NCBI GenBank assembly: GCA_022495995.1
Contig: JAFEMH010001350.1
Span: 124,001 to 188,000 of the forward strand
Direction of reading: 5' to 3'
DNA: 64,000 nt
Source of the DNA: Adenophora triphylla var. japonica
Taxonomy: Eukaryota; Streptophyta; Magnoliopsida; Asterales; Campanulaceae
The notes below the pieces were generated by a model. It saw only the letters and a list, made by a program, of their open reading frames with translations. It searched no databases and was not told the origin of the DNA. Position numbers and translations under genes: made by a program. This document shows positions 34,153-46,261 of the stretch, in pieces (position 1 is the first letter of the stretch; the number at the start of each line of letters is the position of its first letter).

Positions 34153-35421
34153 GATTGAATTGACCAAAAGTGGTTGTTGTGTTAGTAAAGGGTACCTTGT
34201 TGAAGGACTCCTTAAATTGTAATTGTTTATCCGCCTAAGTGCGAAGAATAAAATTTCAGATTTTATTTACTTGGTTTGAAGTGTTCCAATTGTTATGGCG
34301 TGTTCATTTTAGGTCGTGTAAATTTAAATTCACTAAGTCGACGAGTTAATTTAAAATTACTACCTAAAATGAAATTTGATTCGCCAAATCAATTGCGATT
34401 TCTTTTGTAGAAATCAGTTCAAACCAGAAATAGTAAATAGATAGTTATTTACTTCTATTAATGATTGCATGTGATAATGCAAAGTTTATCTTTTGGAAAA
34501 GTAATAGGTAAAACCTTAAAGTTTTAAGTAAACAATAAGGTTTGTGATTCATCTTAATGAACAATTAAGAATTTCGAAGTGATAGAGGTGGTTAGTAAGT
34601 AGTACCGTTTGAAAAATAATTGTTGGGACGCTGACACTTATTTATCAAACGAAAGCCTCTTACACACTCAAATCAATTGAAAAAGGAAGATAGAACTTTT
34701 AAGGAGATGGTGAACTCCTTATTGATAAGTTCCGTCTTATGTGGGTATACCTAGAAAAGGTAGAAATATCTAAACCTAAAGAGGTTAAGATAGGACCCAA
34801 AAACCATGGATTACGTTTCCATTGGCAATACAGTATTCTTCAACCGGGGAAAAATGGTTGAAGAGACCTCACTTAAACATAGATATGACTATGTCGTCGG
34901 TTCATCTCAAGGAGATGAAAGACATTGTAGATAACTTGGTTATTACAATTAAATGACTCCACATAAAAGAAAATATTAAATATGAATTAGGACATTCATA
35001 AAATATTTGATATGTGGAGGTACACCTCAAGTGTGGGGGTACAAGCTAAATACATAAGTTCTATTGATATGAACTTCTAGTATTAACGAAAGCTGTTAAA
35101 CTATTAACGATTAAAAGAATGGATCATCATATATGTGGAAGTTATTTGATGATAAAAACTCCTAACGAATTTGAAGTATTCGTAAGTTTGTTTTATAAAT
35201 ACCTAAAGCGTGGGGGTATTCGGCTAAAGTAGAAATACTTAAGCAAGACATGTTATATTCTTTGAGAATATACTTCCTTGAAATGATAGAAAATGCATAA
35301 ATTTTAATAAGAAAATTTATAAGAAGAAAAACCAAGATACAGTTGAAGGACAAATGCATCCTATTCTATTTTGGAAGATGGTTGATCTTCCTATGCGAAC
35401 CATTGGGTTGCAAAACTAGAT
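34153..35421. other. non-coding internal region of element C
   Basis: No open frame and no recognisable protease or integrase is seen here. A few words such as GTGTGGGGGTA recur at about 35031 and 35208. Confidence 0.5.
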
Positions 35422-36194
35422 ATGCCAAGGATGAAACCTTTAAACATTAGACTACAAACGGTCCATCTCAAAGTTAAGGATGAAGGACTTAGACGTAGTA
35501 AAAGGGCAAGAGTGGAAAAGTCTTTTGGTCCTGATTTTCTATCATTTATGTTGGAAAACGAATCAACAACTATTAAGGAAGCGTTATACGGTCCGGATAG
35601 TTCGTTACGGAAAGAGGCTATTAACAATGAGATAAAGATTCATAATGCTTAATAATACTTGGGAATTGGTAGATCTCCTCCAAGTTGCAAACCATTAGGT
35701 TGCAATTGGATTCTTAAAAAGAAAGTATAAAGCCTATGGATGCGTTGATAAGTAGAAAGCCGGGATAGTTGTCGAAAAGGACATTATGATTCATGCAAGA
35801 TTATCCAAAATGACACAACAGAGCGTTCTATGTCGCACAACCGTGTTGGATCTACTTGTGTATTCATATGGACTAAACAAGCAACTAAACAGTGGCATAA
35901 GAAGTTCGATAGAACTATGTTATCAAATGGATTCAAGATTAATGAATGTGACAAATGTGTCTACATACATTAAAAGAACATCTGAATCATTTGTTAATAG
36001 TACGTCCTTACGTGGATAACAATGGTAGTCATGAATTGATCATGAATACCAAAGACATGTTAAAGAAGAACTTTGACATGAAAGATATGGGATTAGCCGA
36101 TTTTATATTAGAGATAAAGATCTCTAGATCATCTGAAGGATTAGTTCCTTCACAATCCCATTATCTTGAAAAAGTACTTCGAAAGTTCAAATAA
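35422..36194 (+). pseudogene. decayed RT region of element C
   Basis: Fragments fit the integrase-RT linker and RT of copia: LRRSKRARVEKSFGPDFLSF, then KEAIN.EI, and PYVDNNGS at about 36017. A FDMKDMGLADFILEIKI block follows, and QSHYLEKVLRKF ends at 36191. Stops and shifts occur every 50-80 codons. The catalytic DD is YVDN here, so the enzyme would be dead even if read through. Confidence 0.7.
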
Positions 36195-37316
36195 ATTCTT
36201 GAGAGGTAATCTCTAAAGTAGATCTACGAAAGGTAGACTCTAAGGAGGTCAAACCACTTAGAGATGCTGAATACTTGGGAAGTCCGAACGGTACGGAGAT
36301 AATAACCACTTGAAGAAAGCGTAGATAGAAGAATTTGATCACTCGAAGGGTGATCATTCTAGATAGACTAAAGGTCTAATTGTAATTGTACTCAATCACC
36401 GGAATATTATAATCATAAGTACTTGGTGTACTTAAGGATATACTTATGATTAAAAGATTACAATTCCTATGTAAGTTGAATGGTCTTGAAAGATATTCCT
36501 TCGTGGAATAAGCTTGTGTCTACATGACCTAAGGCATTGTGACGACAATGAAAAATAGGAAAAGGTGTAGAACGTCATGGTAAGTCTAGACATAATGGTC
36601 TTAGACACACTACCATAGTACAATTGATCTCAATATGCGACTGTCACAACTAGCCATGTGAAGTCAAAATCGGATCCGTCTACCTAAGGGTAGTAATCGA
36701 GATCAAGCTGTATAAAGCTTGTTAAGGGGAATGGGTTCAAAACCCACAACAAAAGAACTTATAGCGGACACTCAACCTTGAGAAATGGAGATCCCGGGCC
36801 CTTGGTTCAATGAGACAACCAAGTTATAAGTTCTAGTAGAGTTACTCGGAAAGCAACAACTCGGTTTATTAACCTAGAGATGTTGAATACTCATTCCCGT
36901 AACGTCCAAGTACTAGCACATGCAAAGAGTGGTGAGGATAAGTTGAGAAAACTTTTAATGATTTCTATACCTACGGGTGGAGTAGTGCATGATACTCCTT
37001 ATAGGGAGAATCACCTATATAAAGCGAGAGGTAATAAGGCCGCCTCTAAATGAACGCTTATGAATGAGATACGGTCCGGGGCCAAAATGGACAAAAACGT
37101 GAGAACAACAATTGTTAGAGCTATTATTATGTGAGTATTATTGTCTTGGTATACATCCGATCCAGTTTGGTTCAAAGCGACTCGCTACCAAATGGCTAGT
37201 ATATCCGATAATATTTCACTAGGGAAGATTCAAGGCCACAAGCTATCTATCCCGATGTAATAATAGTTCGCCGGAACTTTGGACGAATTTGCATACATGC
37301 ATTAATTGTCATTCAT
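36195..37316. other. decayed 3' internal region of element C
   Basis: This is probably the remains of RNase H and the 3' internal part. I could not identify a motif with confidence. Confidence 0.4.
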
Positions 37317-37325
37317 GTGGGGGAT
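37317..37325 (+). other. polypurine tract of element C
   Basis: TGTGGGGGAT directly precedes the 3' LTR; it is short but in the right place. Confidence 0.7.
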
Positions 37326-38182
37326 TGTTGGAAATGGATAACGGAAAGTTAAGTTTAACTTAACGTTGATCTAGATTTCTAACGGAAGTTCGTTATGTGT
37401 TAACGGAACTAGTTACAAATGGTAATCTACATTTGTTGTAGATTATATATAACTCATTTAAAGTCTCAAAACCATTTCCGTGTGAATGAGAAATTAATGA
37501 CAAATGATTTGTAACTTAAATATTGGGTCAAAGTGTGTTTTGGGTTGGTCCCAAAATTGGTGTGGACTTGTTGTGGCTAAAGGGCTGACGAGCGGTGAAG
37601 AAGCTTACGCACGGCCGTGCAAGTGTCTAGGACACGGCCGTGCACCGTGCCTTGCCTTGCCACTCGACCGTGCGGAACCATGAACTCGGCCAGGTGCATA
37701 TTGCCTTGCACGGCCGTGCAGTTCATTGGACACGGCCGTGCAAAGTGCTGTTATACCCGAAAAGTTGTGACTTTTCAAGGGAAAAGCCACCAAAACCTTT
37801 TGACTCTCTTTATATACTTCCCCTCCGAATTTCAATTTATATACACAGTATTCTGACCCTTCCTACCCTCTAGTAAGATAGATTAACATACCCAAATCAT
37901 TGCATATTGTTGCATTAAATCCTTCAAAGTCCAAAGTTCCAAACATTGTGTTGTTCGCTAGAGTATTTGATTTGGAGTGCTCCTATCATTTACTTATAAG
38001 TCGTTTTATCTTACTAGAAGATTGCCATATAAACCGTAAGCACCTGTGCGGGGCAATAACTTCTTACGGAGATTGTATTAAATACAAGACTCGACTTGAA
38101 TCCTTTTATTTCCAAATCTCCGTTATCTTTTTCTGTTAAGTTTCTAGTTAAGTTCTTGAGAAGCCTACACAATTGTCCAACA
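37326..38182 (+). repeat. 3' LTR of element C
   Basis: 857 bp. It differs from the 5' LTR at very few sites, mainly around the ACGGCCGTGC cluster (37600-37745), so the insertion is young. GTCCA follows. Confidence 0.92.
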
Positions 38183-38831
38183 GTCCATACCTTAATGTGC
38201 GATTTGAGTAAAAAATTATTTGCGTGTCCGCTGCAGTTTACTCTTTTAGGCTGGAAAAACATAAGAACGTTTGATGCTTGAAAGCAAAAAAAATGCTCCA
38301 ACATTTAGGCTCTGGGAAAGTTGTAAAGATGAATGCTTAGTTCTTGATTCAGATGTATTTCTGAAACAGATCCTCTGTTTACTTTCTATTTATTTTTATT
38401 TTAAAACAACTCATTCTGAATCAAAAGGGATGTCCTAAAACAGTATCAGAATTTATTTTAGCAGCAATATATAATCCATTTCCCAAATCCGAAGCATAAT
38501 TTGATTGATATCATATAGTTTCTAGTTTGAGCCGGAGCGCTTGATGATCTAGCATATGAAGACAAGTATTTAACGCACTCGGAATCAGTAACAAGTGTGA
38601 CCAACATTGCTGCTTTAATACTACGAAAGAAGGGTATATATCTTAAAAACTATTCTCCAAATGTAAGTTACAAAAATCATAGTGATACTGTACAACATGA
38701 ATAAAAAATCTGTTGATCGCAAAACTTCTTTGCAAATGGTAAATACTGTCAACTACTACATCCGTCTCAAAATGAGTGCTCATTTTTGTTCTTGATCATA
38801 ACATAACTGTTCATCCATTTTGGACAGATAA

Positions 38832-38876
38832 CTATAACCGCGAAAGTTGAGATCCAACGGGGTAGTAGGTCATGGG
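38832..38876 (-). pseudogene. remnant of the small gene, C-terminal end only
   Basis: The minus strand reads PMTYYPVGSQLSRL and a stop, matching the end of both 60-aa ORFs with conservative changes. The upstream part is replaced by a T-rich stretch at the duplication joint (38888). Confidence 0.65.
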
Positions 38877-39263
38877 GATTAGAGCACTATTATTTTTTGT
38901 TTCTTTTTTATTTAAACTTATTTTTATTACTAATTCTAAATCAAGAGGGATGTCCTAGAATAATATCAGGTGTTATTCTAGCAGCAATAGATTGCCAATT
39001 CCAAAATAAAAAATATGATGAATATCCTATAAAAAAAATAAAAATAGCTGGAGCATCTGTTTTGTATCTTGCACCAGTTTTTAACGCACTCGGAATCAGT
39101 AACGAGTGACCGCGATTGCTGGTTTAATACTACGGAAGAACGAGGATATCATATAATTATTCTCTAAGTATTACAAAAATCATAGTGATATAATACAGCA
39201 TGAATGGAAAATCTGTTGATGGCAAAACTTCTTTACAAATGGTAAGTACTGCCAACTACTATA

Positions 39264-39340
39264 CCTCCATCTCAAAATGAATCTATTTTAATTTGTCCTG
39301 ATCAAGAACAAAAAGAGGACATTCATTTTGAGACGGAGAG
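39264..39340. mobile_element. miniature inverted-repeat element, 77 bp
   Basis: CCTCCATCTCAAAATGAAT and ATTCATTTTGAGACGGAG are inverted repeats with one or two mismatches around a 40-bp centre. It looks like a very short Stowaway relative. Half of a similar unit is left at about 38757-38800. Confidence 0.6.
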
Positions 39341-39413
39341 ACTAACTTATAATACATAGTGAACAAAAATAAGCCAAAGAATGTTGATGTTCCACGTTAT
39401 GATTTTCGGATAA

Positions 39414-39599
39414 CTATAAGCGTGAAAGTTGAGATCCAACAGGGAAATAGGTCACTGGAATTGGAGCACTAGTCTTGTTTTTCTTTGACTTGCTTTTCTC
39501 CATATTGGTATCAAAACTTTTTGATGCAGTGAGATTTGCTTCACATGAAACTTTGGTGGAATCGGAGAAGCAACTAAAGGGGTTTAAGAAGAAGGCCAT
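39414..39599 (-). CDS. small unrecognised protein, 61 aa, copy 2
   Basis: ATG at 39599, stop at 39416-39414. The product starts MAFFLNPFSCFSDSTKVSCE and ends APIPVTYFPVGSQLSRL. Against copy 1 the ends are conserved with changes such as I/V and M/V, while the Lys/Ser-rich middle varies. The TATA box TATAAATA (minus strand, 39665-39672) keeps its position. The family is unknown. It may act as a short peptide or intracellular adaptor, but nothing in the sequence decides this. Confidence 0.6.
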   Translation of the reverse strand: MAFFLNPFSCFSDSTKVSCEANLTASKSFDTNMEKSKSKKNKTSAPIPVTYFPVGSQLSRL

Positions 39600-40589
39600 T
39601 TGAATATATTAACGTAAAGCTTAGAACGATATTGTGTTTGATTTTTGGTCAACTAATCTATGCATATTTATAAGGAAGGTAAAGAAAAACTAGGTGAGTT
39701 TCCTTCCATGTTCCTGCAAATATCTAGCTTCCTTGGACCCCAACTTCTTTTTGACACCATATGCAGGTGTTTTGCCTAAATTCAACGAAAATAAAGTTGA
39801 CAATTACAATAGATTGGGGATCAAGGAAATGGAAATGACAAAACAAGGACCAATCATGGTGTTACACATCGACAAAGACAACATCACAAGCATCGGTATG
39901 TGTAGACTTGTCCTAGTCCATAGTCCGATGTGCATTTTTGACTTGGTATCCATCAGATACTACTCTATACTAGTTCTAAGACTTATATTTTCTTGCCTAT
40001 ATATATATATATTTAAATGAATTTCTTAGAGTAAATGATTTATATTTTATTTTATTATATATTTGTATTTTTTTCATCGTCTAAAATAAATAAATAAAAT
40101 TACTTGGCATCCATTATATTTCATTCATTTTTGATAAAAATAAAGAAACTTGAGAATATTTGACATAATATTAAATATTATAAGTATTATGAGTTTGCCA
40201 ACATATTGTTTCATATTTTAATAAAAACAAAAAAACATCATGAATATATAGTACATAGAACTTGGAATTTGGCACGAGTACAATGGATTGGGCATCAAGA
40301 AATTAAACATCATGGCGTCTTATTGACCCAACCAACTCAAAAGTAATGTGGAATTTTGACTTGGGTGTTGAATGGATCCTCTCCTTGTGGTCCTAACTTC
40401 CATTCTAACTATAAAGTTTATTGTGCTCCATTTAATTAAATCTTAATATTAGACACGTGCCCTTTTCCTATTTGCTCAATTTCCATGATTTAGTCTTTCT
40501 CTCTCCTCGCAACAATGACATCTGCAAGACTCATTTTATAACTTATCACGGATAACATGGATAACTGTTATGAGTTTGAAATTAAAGTG
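39600..40589. other. upstream region of small gene copy 2 and AT-rich intergenic DNA
   Basis: 39665-39672 is the TATA box. The word GACACCATATGCAGGTG lies at about 39750. The block to about 39940 matches the copy-1 flank split by element C. Beyond it I see only AT-rich DNA without a gene. Confidence 0.5.
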
Positions 40590-41167
40590 TGTGATGCCTC
40601 ACGCACGTTGACAAGTCAAAGATTGACTTATACTAAGATTTGTTACTTTCTTTATATTAGTTAATTTAGGTAAATATTGTATTTATTGTAATTAAGTTAT
40701 TTTAATTGACTAACCTCCTAACCAAATATTGAATATGTTTAGTATATTTTGTAGGATCTCTCACACAAGGAAAGAGTCCATGATAAGGAAGAAGTGAATT
40801 GGTTTATTAAGAAAGCTAGAAGTCTATTTGGAGAAGATCTCTTCAAGCAAATCAATTTCTACAAACAAGGACTCCTTGCCTATAAATACAAACCGCTGGC
40901 TTATTCATTCAACACGGTTTTTAGACTCTGAATTACTGAAGGTTCATAGATCTTACAGAGTTATAAAGTGTGAGAGATTAGTTTGGTTATTTTGTTATTC
41001 TCTTTATTTTCCCTTTGTAAACCGAGTTCATTATTCATTTTTAATAAGAGAAGTTTTATTATCTACAACAAGTTGCTGTAGATAAGTGTTATATTTGTGT
41101 TTTACTTTGAGTTAATATCGTTTATTCCGCTGCTATTTGCGCTGGTGCTAGTGCTAGTACTATCACA
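40590..41167 (+). repeat. possible solo LTR
   Basis: The stretch starts TGTGATGCC and ends TATCACA (terminal TGTGAT/ATCACA). It contains TATAAATACAAACC at about 40881 and an AATAAGAG-type polyadenylation region, and it ends with TTATTCCGCTGC-type text typical of LTR 3' ends. There is no partner LTR and no clear target duplication, so the ends and identity are unsure. Confidence 0.4.
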
Positions 41168-41474
41168 ACAGGACTCATATCAGGCGTCTGTGGGTTTATT
41201 TGTCGTTCCTAGCCGCTCAATTTCTTTCAGAGTTGGGGAGGCATTGTTGACACATGAGTCCATATCAGCTCACACTATGGATAAAAGCCATGAATAAAAG
41301 TTATGAATGAAGATGTTCTAAATACAATAAGTAAAAATCTGAGTTTAGAGTAAATAACAGTTCACAAAATTTCGGTCACAAATGTAACTGAAAAATTGAT
41401 TGAATATTTACTCTCTTCGTATTATAATAAGGTGTTTAGTTTAACTTTACACGTATATTAAGAAAAAGTAAATA
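41168..41474. other. intergenic, nothing recognised
   Basis: AT-rich sequence without ORF or repeat that I can name. Confidence 0.5.
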
Positions 41475-42299
41475 TTGTTGAACGGTATAAACTGAGGTAT
41501 GAACGTGGATCCGTGACCGAGCAAAGCCCAATGGATTGGGCCCAAAATATAATCCATATACAAGTCTTAATTATGACAAAGGGAGTGGGCCTACCCTACC
41601 TTTGCTCGTCATGCCTCATCGTCATTCCCCTACGTCGACCTAGACATAGCAGGCACATAATGACTAATGCCCAACTAAGGTCTTATGACCGACGAAGCAG
41701 CAGCATCTATGCCGAGGAAGGCATCCCTTCAAGGCCGAGCAAGGCTCCCCTTGATGAGGAGGAGCCCCTCCTCGGCTATAAACCATATAGAAATGGGTTT
41801 CCCCATTCTCTACCTCTCCTCCTCGATTCGACTTAAGTCGACCAGGCAACATAAGCCGAGGAAGCTCCTCACCGGCGTACGTGCAGATTGCAGTTTATTC
41901 AATCCTACTCAATAAAGGACTGTGAACAGTTATAATCATCATAGGATTATAACTTACTTCAAACAGTTCCTTATCCAGCAAGGACTCATCAGTTATAATC
42001 CCTCTAGGATTATAACCTTATCTCAAGAGCATTCCTATCCAACATGGATTATACAATGCCATGCTTATATATACAAGCCATAATTCACATATTTTGGTAG
42101 GCTATCTTTTGACTCTAAACTCTTGTCAATTGATTTCTCTCTCTAAAAGGCAAATACTTACTCTCACGTCGGAGGGCCTTCGCCGGTGAAGCCTCGACTG
42201 AGTTTACGTGTTTGTTCATCCTTTTCAAGCTATTCTATCGCCAGGATACAATTACCTGCTGCTGGATTTGGGCTGATCCGAACGTTTTTGGCATCATCA
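41475..42299 (+). repeat. 5' LTR of element D (ends approximate)
   Basis: No second LTR is available, so the ends are set by the nearby primer site and a TG at about 41475 or 41492. A TATA-like CTTATATATACAAGCC lies at about 42065. The region contains pairs of GATTATAAC and CAAGGACT words (41895-42030). Confidence 0.5.
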
Positions 42300-42302
42300 G
42301 TT

Positions 42303-42320
42303 TGGTTCCATTGCCGGGAA
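42303..42320 (+). other. primer binding site of element D (tRNA-Asp-like)
   Basis: TGGTTCCATTGCCGGGAA resembles the tRNA-Asp complement used by Athila/Tat elements, with several changes in the first half. Confidence 0.6.
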
Positions 42321-42349
42321 GCGATTCGAAACACCCATTGAATAGCCGG

Positions 42350-42495
42350 AAAATTTTTGTTTGGCTGGAAAAAACTCTGTTCCGCCTGAAAAATTCAGTT
42401 CGCCTAAAATTTCTGTTCGCCTGAAAAAATTGTTTGGCTGGGAAAAAAATTTGTGCGGCTGGAAGAATTCTGTTCAGTTTGAAATTCTAGCCTAA
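42350..42495 (+). repeat. short tandem words in the leader of element D
   Basis: Variants of TTCGCCTGAAAAATT and TTGGCTGGAAAAA alternate about seven times before the gag start. They may be a structured leader; the function is unknown. Confidence 0.6.
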
Positions 42496-42504
42496 ATCTC
42501 CTAA

Positions 42505-44241
42505 TTCTAATGGAAGACGGACGCACCGCTAGTAACACGTACTCCTGAAAGGGTTCATGTTGAGGACATTCTTGTTAACCCTAGGACTGGTCTTCCTCTC
42601 ACCAATGGAGAACTGCCTCCTCCACCACTGCTGATTGATGGGATGCCGCCTCTAGGAATGAATATGTGTTCTAGGGGGCAGCTCATAACTGAGATGGTTG
42701 TGGAAAACCCTCCTCGTCGTTGGCAAGCAAGAAGGCCTGCTGGCAGCCAGACGACGAGGACTGCTATTCAGGGAGGAGCTGGGGCTTTCACCCAGCAAAT
42801 TGATCGTCGAACACTCTTGGACCAACAGATGGAAACTCTACAACGCATTTATGAAACACAAAATGCCTTGTTGCAATTGGATCCAGAACACTCTCTTGCT
42901 GAATTTATGAGGCCCACGAGGACTGGAAATTCCCTTGGAGGGGAAAGTCAAGGTGACAGGCGTGGTAGTCAGGGGAATAAAGAAAATCTCCCTCGTGGCC
43001 AAAATCCCCCTCACCGTGACATTGCTGTCAGATCTAAGCAAAACCACCAAGATGTCCCTCCTCACCATAGGTCAAATGGGCATGGAAACGAAAGAGGCAT
43101 GGTAGACTTGAGAAGTCATTTAAATCACCAAAGGGAGCAGGTGGTTAACTCTGGTGACTTGCGAGCTAGGCTCAGTCATGCAAGAAGTTTAACCCCTCCT
43201 CGTCGTACCACTCCTCCTCTGCCTGTGAACCCTCCTCGTCTTAGGAGCTCATTTCAATCGAGGAGCCCTCCTCGTCGCAGAACCCCTCCTCACACTGAAA
43301 GGGCACCCAGGCGAGAAAGGACTCTATCTGGCCATGGAGATAACCACGAGGATCCCGAGGAACATAGTAGGGTGAATGGTCACCGAAGGAAAGAAAGATC
43401 CCATCGAAGCTCCAATTATAGCTCGGGGATTGATGTCAGAGAATTAATGCTCCTGAAAAAGAGATTGGATGAAATGGAAATGGGGAAGAAAGAAATAGTA
43501 GAAGATGATACTAGTTCCACCCGTCCATTCTCACGGGAAATCAATGATCTACCTCCCAATCCTGCCCTGAAAGTCCCGAGTTTTGATAAATATGAGGGAA
43601 CCACCGACGTACGGGACCATGTGCAAAGTTTCAAATCCGCTATGGCCCTCCTCACAAAAGCAGACGACATTCTCTACAAAGCCTTTTCTAGTATCTTCTC
43701 CAGGATAGCTTTGTCTTGGTTTCGTGAGCTAAAAAAGGGAAGCATTAACAGCTGGAGAACCATGAGGAGGATGTTCCTGGATCATTTTGCCACTACAGGG
43801 AAGAGGAAGAAGAGGGTGACTGACCTTGCTAACATCGAGCAAGAAAAGAATGAAACCATTCTGAGTTATTATAACAGTTTTAGAGCAATGGCCGATCAAG
43901 TGGAGGAAAGCCTAACCGACAGGGAAGTGATTATTTGCTTTAATTCCGGGCTGAGATCCGGACATCTGATATATGATTTTTCCACCGGGGAGCCTAAGTC
44001 CAAATTTTACCTATACAACGTGGCTTACACCATCGCTATGACAGAAGAGAAAAGCAAGAAGAGATCTGATAAGCCAGAGACAGAGGCAGCTAGCACTCAC
44101 CAGACATCCGATAGAAATGGCTACAAGGGAAAGAATAGAACTCGGGCTACTGAAAAAGCCGAGGTTTTTACCCCCCCTCACCAAGCCAATCATGGAGATC
44201 ATGCAGTTGGTGAATCTACCCAATCCTCGTCCACTCAATGA
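42505..44241 (+). pseudogene. gag of element D, main part
   Basis: An open frame runs from about 42505; the first ATG in this frame is 42643, giving 532 codons to 44241. The N-terminal half is Arg/Pro/Ser-rich with repeated SPPRRRTPP-type words. The central domain is the gypsy gag domain (PALKVPSFDKYEGTTDVRDH, WFRELKKGSINSW, LSYYNSFRAMA, FNSGLRSG). The end is out of frame with the zinc-finger part that follows, so a shift occurred near 44110-44230. Gag forms the particle shell and binds RNA. Confidence 0.8.
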
Positions 44242-45142
44242 AAAATCAAAGTATACACGTGACACCTCTAAATATTGTGCCTTCCAGAAGGATTATGGTC
44301 ACGACACTGAAAACTGCATCTCCCTCAAAAGAATTATCTAGAGATGGGTAGATGAGGGAAAACTCGATTGCTATGTGATGAGAAAGGATAGCAAGCGTAT
44401 GAGGAAAGAAGATGATGAGGATGATGAAGATAAGGAATATGAAAGGGAGGAAAACCCTCCTAGGGCCAAGCTTCATGTAATAAGGGAAGACACTGTCTCC
44501 ACAAAGAAATTGAAAGATCAAATTCATGAGATGAGCAAAGTTTACCATATCCCTGCCTTGATTCACAAAGAAGAGGAAGTTATAAGTTTCTCTCCCAATG
44601 AACTGGCCGGAAGTCGTGCCGTTCTTGAACAACCCTTGGTAATTAAAGGGATAATTGATAAATGTGAGTCGGAGAGACTCCTTATCGACTCGGGGGCCTC
44701 CCGAGATATTCTTTATTACTCCACCTTTCAGAAAATGGGTCTGAAAGACAGTATGCTGGAGCTTTACTCTGGAAGGCTAGAGGGTTTCACCAACCACAAA
44801 GTCAGTGTCATGGGCACCATTTATCTATTACTGGAAGTAGGTGATCACCCCTATCGAGCGGAGGCCACTGTCACATTCGTGGTTATGGACTTGACTAGCG
44901 ATTACTACGTCATCCTAGGCATTCCAAGTCAAGGAAAACTTGGGTTGGTCGCCTCTCTTCATCAACAACGAGTTAAGTTCCCTACTCGTGCTGGAGTTGG
45001 ATGCGTGAGGGAGATCCCCAAAGTCTTCTTGGAGCATGTCGTAAGGATCAGAAAAACATCTCGAAAGGTGGAGGTGGACACACCGGAGGATAATATGAAA
45101 ATTTCTAAGTCTGTAAAAATACCCACACCAGCTCTAGGCTAA
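44117..45142 (+). pseudogene. gag C-terminus and protease of element D
   Basis: This second frame holds the zinc-finger-like CAFQKDYGHDTENC, then an in-frame TAG at 44339-44341, and continues open to 45142. An acidic linker (EDDEDDEDKEYEREE) precedes the aspartic protease active site LLIDSGASRDILYY at about 44680-44720. The fold continues through the block YYVILGIPSQGKLG. The TAG is the only stop in 340 codons of this frame; it could be decay or a suppressed stop. Confidence 0.75.
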
Positions 45143-45173
45143 ATCACATTTTGAAGCAGAGGATGAAGAACAC

Positions 45174-45946
45174 ATGATACTTGAAATTAACGAAAACAAT
45201 GATACAGTTCCATCCGTCCTGGATTCAGCCCCACATCTTGTTAGCGGCCAGAACTCGGGGGCCAACCCTGACTTGAGACAAGGAGAGCTGCCGGACGTAC
45301 ACGAATTGATAGAAGCAAAAAACCTATACATGCATGGTGAAGAAGGTAGAAGACTTAGAGAAATAATTATTGAATCTCTAGAGTTCCGAGACGGTCCAGA
45401 AATGGAACCCGTAGATGAACTAGAAGAAATTACACTCAATCCTGACTATCCAGAACAAATAAATAAAAATCGGAGGCCAACTCTCCCCGGAAGAGAGGGA
45501 GGAGATCATAACCCTTCTCATAAAAAATCTGGATGTCTTCGCCTGGAGGGTTGAGGATATGAGGGGAATTAAGGAAGTGGTAGCTCTCCACAGGTTGGAA
45601 GTTGACCTATCTGCTAAAACTATCAAGCAGGCTAGAAGAATCTTTACTAACGACAAGGAGGACACTATCAAGAAAGAAGTGCAAAAATTACTAAGCGCTG
45701 GAATCATCAGGGAAGCAACATACCCTGTTTGGTTGGCCAACGTGGTTAAGAAACAAAATGGGAAGTGGCGAATGTGCTGGACTTTACAGACCTCAACAAA
45801 GCCTGCCCGAAGGACAGTTATCCTCTCCCCAGAATTGACAAATTGATAGATTCCATTGCTGGACATTCCACTCTCAACTTCTTAGATGCCTATTCTAGCT
45901 ATCATCAGATAAAGATGGCCGGGGAAGGTATTGAGAAAATAGCCTT
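45174..45946 (+). pseudogene. linker and N-terminal RT of element D (truncated)
   Basis: 45174-45554 covers the protease-RT linker; the reading then changes frame at about 45480-45560. RT begins with MRGIKEVVALHRLEVDL and goes on to EVQKLLSAGIIREATYPVWL, DLNKACPKDSYPLPRIDKL and IAFTT. It stops at the CACTA-like end. The YxDD box, RNase H and integrase are absent. Confidence 0.8.
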
Positions 45947-46261
45947 CACTACTACATTTTTGAACAAATGTAAAGCATCAAATGCATTAAATACAACTAC
46001 GCTTTAGAATGGTGTTGCATTATTTCATCAATGCAACGGTTTATTTGAGTTATTACAACATCTATGTCCTTTGTGTTGCCTTAGGTTTCTAGGTGTTACA
46101 TTAGATTCTTCTAATGCAACACCATCAATAAAGCCCTTGCATTAAGTTACTTGGCGTTGCATTATATCCTTCTAATGCAATTGCTATATTACTAATGCAA
46201 CACCTTCAATAACACCCTTGCATTAAGTTACTTGGCATTGCATTATATCCTTCTAATGGAA

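Larger units (their letters stand above)
32533..38182 (+). mobile_element. non-autonomous copia-derived element C (gag plus pol remnants)
   Basis: The LTRs of 855 and 857 bp are almost identical, start TGTTGGAAATGG and end TTGTCCAACA. GTCCA is duplicated at 32528-32532 and 38183-38187. Only a shortened gag is intact; RT fragments are strongly decayed. The comparable unfilled site exists in the duplicated flank near 39915, which confirms the insertion. It resembles gag-only (TR-GAG type) elements that depend on a partner for pol. Confidence 0.92.
38388..39400. repeat. tandem duplication, unit about 505 bp
   Basis: Blocks recur with an offset of about 500-508 bp: GGGATGTCCTA (about 38427 and 38948), TTAACGCACTCGGAATCAG (38570 and 39079), and the GTCAACTACT/GTCTCAAAATGA block (38750 and 39252). 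Together with 31455-32530 this gives three related units around the small gene. Confidence 0.7.
41475..45946 (+). mobile_element. Ty3/gypsy Tat-like element D, 3' part missing
   Basis: An LTR-like region, a tRNA-Asp-like primer site, gag, protease and the beginning of RT are in order on the plus strand. RT ends abruptly in the block that follows DKLIDSIAGHSTLNFLDAYS, where a CACTA-like end begins. The RT wording (DLNKACPKDSYPLPRIDKL, YPVWLANVV) and the N-terminal Arg/Pro-rich gag suggest the Tat branch. Confidence 0.85.
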
